The notes under the pieces: generated by a model
Told to the model about the DNA's origin: nothing
Database searches by the model: none
Seen by the model: only the letters and a program-made list of their open reading frames with translations
Source: Nitrospira sp. UBA2083
GTDB lineage: Bacteria > Nitrospirota > Nitrospiria > Nitrospirales > Nitrospiraceae
DNA length: 15,252 nucleotides
Reading direction: 5' to 3'
NCBI GenBank assembly: GCA_002331625.1
Contig: DCZN01000132.1
Location: 1 to 15,252 of the forward strand
Position numbers and translations under genes: made by a program
Part shown: one piece after another, positions 7,972-13,665 of the stretch
How the letters are laid out: every line of letters starts with the position of its first letter
Position numbering within the stretch: position 1 is the stretch's first letter

Positions 7972-8629
7972 AGTCCTGATCTCCGACGACCATCGAGTCG
8001 TCCGAGAAGGGTTAGCGGCCATCCTCAAGACGAAAGAAGACATTCATGTCATCGGCGAAGCTCAGGATGGGATCGAAGCCGTGGAGAAGGCCCGTGCCTT
8101 GCTTCCGGACGTGATCCTCATGGACGTGAGCATGCCGAGGATGGGTGGGGTGGAGGCGACCAGGCAGATCAAGCGTGAGTTCCCGCACATCGGGATTGTT
8201 GCGCTGACCATGTATGAGGAACAGCAATACATCTTCGATCTTGTCCGCGCGGGCGCGACGGGGTACTTGCTCAAAGATTCGGAATCGTCTCAGATCGTGG
8301 CGGCCATTCGGGCGATCTATCGGGGCGAATCGCTCATTCACCCGTCCGTCGCCAGTAAAATCTTGGCGGAATTCTCATTGATGGCCCAAAAGAAAGGCAA
8401 GAAGCCGGCTTGGGCCGAACATGATCTGACCGAGCGGGAAATTACGGTCTTGCGGTTGGTCGCCGACGGCAAGACCAATAAGGAGATCGCGAACAGCCTT
8501 GATTTGAGCGAAAAGACGGTCAAGAACCACGTGCGGAACATCTTCCACAAGTTACAGGTCTATGACCGTACGCAAGCGGCTATTCTCGCCATCCGTAAGG
8601 GACTCATCGAGCTGGATCCGAAACGATAG
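7958..8629 (+). CDS. NarL/FixJ-family response regulator
   Basis: A 223-residue DNA-binding response regulator, cognate to the overlapping kinase. The receiver domain (about 3-120) has the acidic pair Asp10-Asp11, phosphoacceptor Asp56 in ILMDVSMP, switch Thr84 in VALTMYEE and Lys106 in GYLLKDSE. The C-terminal LuxR-type helix-turn-helix (about 155-218) shows DLTEREITVLRLVADGKTN, KEIANSLDLSEKTVKNHV and RNIFHKLQV, the standard signature. A Lys/Ala/Trp-rich linker lies near 144-154. The kinase-regulator pair resembles DegS/DegU- or NarX/NarL-type systems. Targets are not shown by the sequence; the four lipoprotein genes that start downstream on the opposite strand are possible but unproven. Confidence 0.95.
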   Translation: MEKIKVLISDDHRVVREGLAAILKTKEDIHVIGEAQDGIEAVEKARALLPDVILMDVSMPRMGGVEATRQIKREFPHIGIVALTMYEEQQYIFDLVRAGATGYLLKDSESSQIVAAIRAIYRGESLIHPSVASKILAEFSLMAQKKGKKPAWAEHDLTEREITVLRLVADGKTNKEIANSLDLSEKTVKNHVRNIFHKLQVYDRTQAAILAIRKGLIELDPKR

Positions 8630-8664
8630 GAATGTCCTCAGTCAGCCGCCTTTGGCCTAGAAGC

Positions 8665-8702
8665 GGGATGAGTATCTCTTGCTTTCTGAAAGCGGGCATC
8701 CC
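8665..8702. terminator. Weak candidate bidirectional terminator hairpin
   Basis: This lies in the 117-nt gap between two converging genes. GGGATG (8665-8670) pairs with CATCCC (8697-8702), and a small inner GCTT/AAGC stem lies near 8681-8693. There is no U-tract on either strand, so the call is weak. Nothing else was recognised in 8630-8746. Confidence 0.25.
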
Positions 8703-8746
8703 CCACAACAAGCACAGCAGAAACCCGATCATTAGGCACAGTTTCT

Positions 8747-9772
8747 TTAACGAGAGACTAATTGGTGCGCAGTGATCAGATAGGTTTTTATGTCCACCCC
8801 GTTCTGGGCGGTCACGGTGATTGATACGGGTGTGTCCGCTCCAGGCCCGTTCAACGGGATGGTAGCCTGACCAGTGTCTGTTCCTGCAGGAACGGTGACG
8901 GAGTGGACCAGCATGACAGCCTTTAAGTCGGACTTAGTTGCGGTGACGGTGATGCTGGTGATGGTGCCTGCGACATCAACGGAGTAGTTCAGCGTTCCAA
9001 CAGCAAAGACAGGGTTCAAGGGCCCTTCGTTCACTAGCAAGCCCGACAGATTAGCGTTATTGGATGGCGCCCGCTTTACGGTAATGGTGTAGGTGTTTGG
9101 GGTTCCATTTGGTGCGGTTACGTTGATCGAGACAGGGATGGTCGTCCCTGGCTCGCCGAGTTGAAAGTTGGCTTGACCCGAGGCGGTTCCTGCGGGGACA
9201 GAGACCGAGCCGATCTGCATTCCGGCAGACGGATCAGATTTGGTGGCAGAGACGTCGACGTTGGTCATGTCGGTTGCCACATCCACTGTGTAGGTCGTGG
9301 TTGCGGGATCAAATGGAGGATTCAAGGTGCCTGACGTGACGGTCAATGCCGTCAATTTGTTGTCGCCTGATAGGAGTCGCGTGACCGTTACCGAATAGGA
9401 GGTTTCGGTTCCTGTCTGAGATGACAAGACGATCGAGATCGGCGTGGTCGATCCAGGAGGGCCTATGGGTACAGTCCGTTCCTGTCCTGCAACGGTTGCA
9501 ATCCCATTGATCGTCAGTGTCGTTGTGCTGTCTCTTGGAGTAGCCGTGACCACGACACTGGTTGCAGCTGTCGGTGCCTCGACCGTGTAGCTCGTGGTAT
9601 TGCTGGAAAAGCCTGGATGGAGGGTGCCGGGAGTGACGGTTAAGCCGGACAGCGGGACTTGAACGTCGTCTGAAACCGACACGGAATCACTGCAGCCGTA
9701 CGTACTCATCCCGAGCGAGATAGCCAGGATGCCGACGAGAAATCGATGTGTATCGGCAAGCAAGTGTTTCAT
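8747..9772 (-). CDS. Lipoprotein with three cadherin-like beta-sandwich repeats (paralogue A)
   Basis: A 341-residue secreted protein. The N-terminus (MKHLLADTHR, hydrophobic 11-25) ends in TYGC, a relaxed lipobox with Cys27 as the predicted lipidated residue, followed by Ser-Asp. The rest is three repeats at about 41-133, 136-234 and 239-336. Each has the pattern L(T/S)xLxVxxGxLxPxF, then YTVDV, VTVTATKSD, PxSIxVTAxNG and TYxITVxR. This is what I recognise as the cadherin-like beta-sandwich domain family of bacterial surface proteins. Such domains are structural or adhesive; no enzymatic motif is present. It is the last gene of a four-paralogue minus-strand array and has its own promoter (9912-9940) and a leader of about 130 nt. 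Partner and function are unknown. Confidence 0.85.
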   Translation of the reverse strand: MKHLLADTHRFLVGILAISLGMSTYGCSDSVSVSDDVQVPLSGLTVTPGTLHPGFSSNTTSYTVEAPTAATSVVVTATPRDSTTTLTINGIATVAGQERTVPIGPPGSTTPISIVLSSQTGTETSYSVTVTRLLSGDNKLTALTVTSGTLNPPFDPATTTYTVDVATDMTNVDVSATKSDPSAGMQIGSVSVPAGTASGQANFQLGEPGTTIPVSINVTAPNGTPNTYTITVKRAPSNNANLSGLLVNEGPLNPVFAVGTLNYSVDVAGTITSITVTATKSDLKAVMLVHSVTVPAGTDTGQATIPLNGPGADTPVSITVTAQNGVDIKTYLITAHQLVSR

Positions 9773-9813
9773 GTGATATCAGTCGACCTCTTGGTAGTTT
9801 ATGAATAACGGGG

Positions 9814-9866
9814 CTACTCGTTCTGGAGAACGCGATCGGTAGGCGTCGAAACAACGAGAAGCTTCA
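9814..9866 (-). promoter_or_regulatory. Conserved leader block upstream of paralogue A
   Basis: This 53-nt block aligns without gaps to 11607-11659 upstream of paralogue B, with roughly three quarters of positions identical by eye (shared ATTCTGG/GTTCTGG, GTCGARAC, ACGAGA, TTCA on the plus strand). Here it lies 42 nt before the start codon, against 7 nt in the other gene. It may be part of a regulated leader or simply recent duplication. Confidence 0.5.
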
Positions 9867-9911
9867 GCATCGGCCCGTCAGATTGTCCACAAGGCCGACC
9901 AGCAATTCAAT

Positions 9912-9940
9912 TCTATAGCTGATCCAACCGGTCGGGTCAA
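9912..9940 (-). promoter_or_regulatory. Sigma70-like promoter of paralogue A
   Basis: On the minus strand TTGACC (9940-9935) is followed after 17 nt by TATAGA (9917-9912). The whole stretch, including the spacer, matches the element at 11688-11717 except for one spacer base and the last -10 base. Predicted transcription start is near 9905. Confidence 0.65.
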
Positions 9941-9992
9941 CTGATCGGATTCGGACTCATCTGGATTGCGAATGGTGTACGAGAGGTAACGG

Positions 9993-11600
9993 TTAACGAA
10001 TAAAACCGCTGGTGACCGTAATCGTGTAAGTCTTTGGAGTGCCGTTTGCAGCAGTCACGATGATCGAGATGGTTTTGCTTGTCCCTGGTCCATCGAGTGG
10101 AATGGTCGCGGTTCCTTCGTTCGGCACATTACCCGAGATCACGGCATCCGGGTCAGATTTGGTGGCCGAAACCGTCACGTTTGGTTCGTTTGCAGCTACA
10201 TCCACGGTGTACGTCACAATGTCAGGGTCAAAGGCAGGCGTTAAGGGTCCCCCAGTCACCGTTAAGGCGGACAGGTTGTTGTCGCTGGAGGGCGCGGCGC
10301 GAGTGACGGTAATGACATAGGTCTTGATGTTGCCGTTTGGTGCGGCCACGTTGATCGAGATAGTTTTGCTCGTCCCTGGGCCGTCCAACGGAATAGTCGC
10401 CTGTCCCTCGTTGGGGACATCGCCCGAGATAACCGCATCCTGGTCGGACTTGGTCGCGGTGACGATCACTTGAGTCACATCGGTTGCCACATTCAGTGTG
10501 TAGGCCAGCTGGTTTGAGGCAAAGGCAGGACTCAAGGGACCTGGCGTAACTGTTAATGCCTTTAGATTATTGTCGCTGGAGAGGAGTCGGTTGACGGTGA
10601 TCGTGTAGGTTTTTTTATTGCCATTTGGTGCCGTTACATCGATCGATACAGGGGTCGGGGTTCCCGGAGCCCCGAGCTCAAAATTCGCCTGGCCAGAGGC
10701 TGTTCCTGCCGGGATCGAGACAGATCCCATTTGCATCAGGGCATCCGGATCAGACTTTCTTGCTGAGATCGTCACTTCCGAGATTTTAGATGCCACGTCG
10801 ACCGTGTAGGCCAGGGTTTTAGCCGCAAACTTGGGCTCGAGGGCGCCTGAGTCCACCGTCAAGGTTCGCAGATTATTGTCGCTCGAAAGCGCCGCTCGGT
10901 TGACGGTGATCGTGTAGGTTTTTTTATTGCCGTTTGGTGCGGTTACATCGATCGACACGGGGGTTGAGGTTCCCGGATCGCCGAGCTGAACGTTCGCTTG
11001 GCCAGAGACTGTTCCTGGTGGGATCGAGACAGATCCAATTTGCATCACGGCGTCCGGATCGGATTTGCTCGCTGCGACGGTGATACTGGGGACGTTGCTG
11101 ACCACGTCGACTGTGTAGATCAGACGGTTCGCCGTAAAGGCAGGATCCAAGGAGCCGGACGTGACGGTTAATGTCTTCAGATTGTTGTCGCTCGATAACA
11201 GTCGTATGACCGTCACGGTATAGGTGGTCTCAGTTCCCGTCGGTGTTGACAAGACGATTGAGATTGGCGTGGTCGACCCTGGAGGGCCTAATGACACTGT
11301 CCGTTCCTGGCCCGCACCGGTTGGAATCCCATTGATCGTCATCGTGGTTGTGCTGTCACTTGGACTCGCCGTGACGGCAACGCTGGTCGTCGCCTTCGAC
11401 GCGTCGGCCTGGTAGCTTGTGGTATTGCTGGAAAAGGCTGGCTGAAAGGTCTCAGCAGGAGTGACTGTTAAGCTAGCGAGTGGTACCTGAACGTCTTCCG
11501 AAACCGATGCGCTATCCTTGCAGCCGGAAACACTCAAGCCGATTGCGACGACGAGGACGACAGCCCAAGAGTGTCTGGTGGAGGGTAGAACCTGATTCAT
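9993..11600 (-). CDS. Lipoprotein with five cadherin-like beta-sandwich repeats (paralogue B)
   Basis: A 535-residue protein from the preferred ATG at 11600. A longer open frame begins with a TTG at 11717, but that codon is the -35 box of the shared promoter, so the extension is non-coding. From 11600 the signal peptide ends VSGC at Cys27, the same position as in both sister genes and a better lipobox (Val-Ser-Gly-Cys). Repeats run at about 41-133, 136-238, 239-340, 341-437 and 438-535. Repeats 2-5 each begin SSDNNL. Repeats 2 and 3 are near-duplicates, as are 4 and 5; the latter pair lack the MQIGSVSIP segment and have DVPNEG or NVPNEG instead. Predicted outer-membrane or surface location; function unknown. 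Confidence 0.85.
   Translation of the reverse strand: MNQVLPSTRHSWAVVLVVAIGLSVSGCKDSASVSEDVQVPLASLTVTPAETFQPAFSSNTTSYQADASKATTSVAVTASPSDSTTTMTINGIPTGAGQERTVSLGPPGSTTPISIVLSTPTGTETTYTVTVIRLLSSDNNLKTLTVTSGSLDPAFTANRLIYTVDVVSNVPSITVAASKSDPDAVMQIGSVSIPPGTVSGQANVQLGDPGTSTPVSIDVTAPNGNKKTYTITVNRAALSSDNNLRTLTVDSGALEPKFAAKTLAYTVDVASKISEVTISARKSDPDALMQMGSVSIPAGTASGQANFELGAPGTPTPVSIDVTAPNGNKKTYTITVNRLLSSDNNLKALTVTPGPLSPAFASNQLAYTLNVATDVTQVIVTATKSDQDAVISGDVPNEGQATIPLDGPGTSKTISINVAAPNGNIKTYVITVTRAAPSSDNNLSALTVTGGPLTPAFDPDIVTYTVDVAANEPNVTVSATKSDPDAVISGNVPNEGTATIPLDGPGTSKTISIIVTAANGTPKTYTITVTSGFIR
10290..10580 (-). repeat. 291-nt domain unit duplicated as the following repeat (9996-10289)
   Basis: Repeat 4 of paralogue B (97 residues) and repeat 5 share the short form with (D/N)VPNEG and PLDGPGTSKTISI. 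The same plus-strand words recur at a 291-nt offset, for example TGCCGTTTG at 10040 and 10331. This is a tandem duplication distinct from the 309-nt pair upstream. Confidence 0.6.
10581..11195 (-). repeat. Tandem pair of about 306-309-nt domain units in paralogue B
   Basis: Repeats 2 (10887-11195) and 3 (10581-10886) are nearly the same at DNA level over long stretches. TTGACGGTGATCGTGTAGG recurs at 10591 and 10900 on the plus strand, an offset of 309 nt, and the following 170 nt remain highly similar, including a T7 run. This indicates recent duplication. Confidence 0.7.
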
Positions 11601-11606
11601 GTGGTG

Positions 11607-11659
11607 CCACTCATTCTGGTGAACCCAAACGATAGAGGTCGAGACGACGAGAGGGTTCA
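11607..11659 (-). promoter_or_regulatory. Conserved leader block upstream of paralogue B
   Basis: This is the counterpart of 9814-9866. It ends 7 nt before the ATG at 11600, so it would overlap the ribosome-binding region. No canonical Shine-Dalgarno is visible in it. Confidence 0.5.
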
Positions 11660-11687
11660 AGACTGACGTAAGGCCAGAGGAGCCAAA

Positions 11688-11717
11688 GCTATAGCTGATC
11701 CAAACCGGTCGGGTCAA
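11688..11717 (-). promoter_or_regulatory. Sigma70-like promoter of paralogue B
   Basis: TTGACC (11717-11712, minus) and TATAGC (11693-11688) are separated by 18 nt and embedded in the same sequence as the paralogue A promoter. Predicted start is near 11681, leaving a leader of about 80 nt. The 160 nt between this element and the next gene's end (11718-11877) show no gene; only a short GGTAT-CT-ATACC palindrome (11745-11756) was seen. Confidence 0.6.
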
Positions 11718-11877
11718 CTCTTCAAATTAAGGCGAGGTAGAGAAGGTATCTATACCGACATAACTCCGCGTGAGAGCAGGACTCTCCAGGAAAGCCTGAG
11801 TCTTAGTGAGACGGATTGTTCGGAGGCGATGACCCAAGCGGGTGATGGAAGAGTCGTATTGGAGAGGAATAACTTCC

Positions 11878-13263
11878 TTATGGAAATGGAGGAGGTGGTG
11901 GTGCTGGATTGAAGCTGATAGCGTAAATCCTGCGATTCACACCATCTTGCGCAATTACCGTGATCTCCATCGTTGATCCAAGTGGCACAGGTACCACACC
12001 ATCTGGATCACCAGGCGGGGCGACTACTGATCCTAGGACCGACATCGTAGCATTTTGGTCAGATTTGGTGGCAGTAACAAAAACGATGGTGTCACCTGTA
12101 GGTACGTTTATAACTGCGTAGGAAAAGGTATCGGGGCTAAAGATTTGATCCAAGGTGCCTGGGACCACGGTCAGTCCAGACAGATTGGCGTTGCTGGATA
12201 AGGCTGCTCGTTTAACAGTAATGTGGTATTCCCTTGGGGTAACAGTTGGATCCGGTGCAGCTACAGTGATGAACAATTCGATAGTTACCTCCGGCCCTGC
12301 TGGTCCTAGAGCCCGAGTTGTGGCCCCCGTTGGTATTCCTGCCCCAGCGGTCACATCACCAGTCATCGCAGCATTTGAGTCGGATTTGGTGGCGGTCACG
12401 GTCACGCTGGTGACATTGGTCGGGACGTCCACAGAGTAGATCTCGGTGGTGGGAAGAAAAGCCGGTGACAATAGAAATAGGGTCGAGGTATTTGTGTCTC
12501 TTACCTTCAAGTCCGACAGGGTATTGTCCCCTGAGAGTCGATTTATGGTGATCTGGTAGGTTTTTTTATTTCCGTTTGGTGCGGTCATCTCGACTGTTAC
12601 GAGGGTGGCTGTCCCTGGGCCACCAAGGGTAACGAGCAATTGGCCCGGGTTGAGTCCTGGTCCAATGGATACTGTGTTAGCTCCCGCGCTGATCACCATT
12701 GTGGCATCCTTGTCGGACTTGGTTGCGGAGACGGTCACTTGTCCAACAGTGTTAGCCACATTTACTTTGTAGTCCTGTGTGTTCGCATCGAACCCCGGAA
12801 CCAATGGTTGACTTGTGTTACCTAGCTTTACACTCAATGCCGACAAGTTGTTGTCGCTCGATAAGAGTCTCGTCACAATCACGGTATAGGTGGTCTCATT
12901 CCCGGTCTGTGAGAACACGATAATCGTAATGGTAGTGGTCGATCCCGGTGCACCCAAAGGGATAGAACGTCCCTGTCCCGCACCAGTTGTCACTCCATTG
13001 ATGGTCATCGTATCCGTGGTGGACTTGGGAACGGCTGTGACCGTTACGCTGGGTGCCGATGTGGGTGCATCCACCGCATAGTTGGTGGTATTGCTGGAAA
13101 ATGCCGGCTGGAGGATCCCTGGGGTGACCGTTAAGCTGGAGAGGGGTACTGTCACGTCAGGTGAAACCGATACGGTGTCTGCGCAGCCGTAAGCACTCAA
13201 CGCGATCGCGGTAACAAGGACAGTCGTGTAACAGGCATGGATGATAGTGAGAAGGTGTTTCAT
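11878..13263 (-). CDS. Lipoprotein with four cadherin-like beta-sandwich repeats (paralogue C)
   Basis: A 461-residue protein. The signal peptide (MKHLLTIIHA start) ends AYGC with Cys27, followed by Ala-Asp. Repeat 1 is close to repeat 1 of paralogues A and B: it shares VPLSSLTVTPG, QPAFSSNTT and TMTINGV. Three further repeats begin SSDNNLSALSV, SGDNTLSDLKV and SSNANLSGLTV. Repeats 2 and 3 carry insertions (NTSQPL, NTSTLFL) before the P-x-F motif. The protein ends in a short proline tail, PAPPPPPFP. Lipidated and probably exported to the outer membrane; function unknown. Its upstream sequence does not match the promoter and leader shared by A and B. A poor candidate is TAGACC with CATAGC about 15 nt apart around 13340-13375 on the minus strand. 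Confidence 0.83.
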   Translation of the reverse strand: MKHLLTIIHACYTTVLVTAIALSAYGCADTVSVSPDVTVPLSSLTVTPGILQPAFSSNTTNYAVDAPTSAPSVTVTAVPKSTTDTMTINGVTTGAGQGRSIPLGAPGSTTTITIIVFSQTGNETTYTVIVTRLLSSDNNLSALSVKLGNTSQPLVPGFDANTQDYKVNVANTVGQVTVSATKSDKDATMVISAGANTVSIGPGLNPGQLLVTLGGPGTATLVTVEMTAPNGNKKTYQITINRLSGDNTLSDLKVRDTNTSTLFLLSPAFLPTTEIYSVDVPTNVTSVTVTATKSDSNAAMTGDVTAGAGIPTGATTRALGPAGPEVTIELFITVAAPDPTVTPREYHITVKRAALSSNANLSGLTVVPGTLDQIFSPDTFSYAVINVPTGDTIVFVTATKSDQNATMSVLGSVVAPPGDPDGVVPVPLGSTMEITVIAQDGVNRRIYAISFNPAPPPPPFP

Positions 13264-13314
13264 GGTGGTACCGGTTACTTTCTCTTTGGTAAAGGAGTGT
13301 CCAGTTTTTGGAGC

Positions 13315-13334
13315 CCGCCGACCTTGAACGGCGG
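13315..13334. repeat. GC-rich hairpin in the upstream region of paralogue C
   Basis: CCGCCG (13315-13320) and CGGCGG (13329-13334) form a 6-bp all-GC stem with an 8-nt loop, about 50 nt before the paralogue C start codon. No U-tract follows on either strand, so it is not a standard terminator. It would lie in the mRNA leader if transcription starts further upstream. Confidence 0.35.
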
Positions 13335-13474
13335 AGTCCCGATGCTATGGGAGAAGCGGAAATGGGTCTAGGCCTACGGAGGTAATGGAAATCAGGGCGA
13401 AGGTGGGACCTGATTGGGGCAACAGAGGGTCGAAGACGTGCGCAGGCGGGTCAGCTCCCGGGGAGGGAGTGTGT

Positions 13475-13660
13475 CTAGAATTGGCCAGTTTTGGCCAGCT
13501 GCAGCCTCGGGATCGTTAAGGGATAGTCAATCGAGGTGTCGGGACTTCCCTGCTGGCAGGTAGCAATTGAGACAGCACCGCATTCAGGTCTGGACTTAGT
13601 TGTCGACACGATCACCCTATCGGTTGCTGATCTCCAGCTAGACAGGAGCGGGTTGATAAA
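13475..13660 (-). pseudogene. Decayed fragment of a cadherin-like repeat
   Basis: The 402-nt gap between paralogues C and D holds an open stretch with no start codon. On the minus strand it reads NPLLSSWRSATDR, then VIVSTTKSRPECGAVS and GSPDTSIDYPLTIP, ending at a TAG at 13477-13475. This matches the repeat pattern (P-x-F ... VATD..VIVTATKSD..A ... G.GTS...I.V), most closely repeat 4 of paralogue B (VATDVTQVIVTATKSDQDA). At DNA level GCAACCGAT and GTGATCGT are shared, with a 6-nt deletion between them. It has no signal peptide and lacks the rest of the domain, so it looks like a relic of a lost paralogue or of a longer paralogue D. The remaining 13264-13474 shows no gene. Confidence 0.5.
13482..13497. 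repeat. Tandem TGGCCA palindromes
   Basis: TGGCCA occurs at 13482-13487 and 13492-13497, exactly 10 nt apart (one helical turn), inside the direct repeat TTGGCCAG. It could form a 6-bp hairpin with loop GTTT or present a paired protein site. It overlaps the end of the decayed repeat, so it may be chance. Confidence 0.25.
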
Positions 13661-13665
13661 ATTAG

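Noticed and set aside
9819..9832. Palindrome CGTTCT-GG-AGAACG as an operator
   Set aside because: The aligned position in the other conserved leader (CATTCTGGTGAACC) is not palindromic, so the symmetry is not conserved.
11745..11756. GGTAT-CT-ATACC palindrome as a regulatory site
   Set aside because: It is short, upstream of the mapped-by-eye promoter of paralogue B, and without a second copy at paralogue A.
13482..13497. TGGCCA hairpin as a terminator of paralogue D
   Set aside because: It lies about 170 nt beyond the stop codon, has only a 6-bp stem, and no U-tract.
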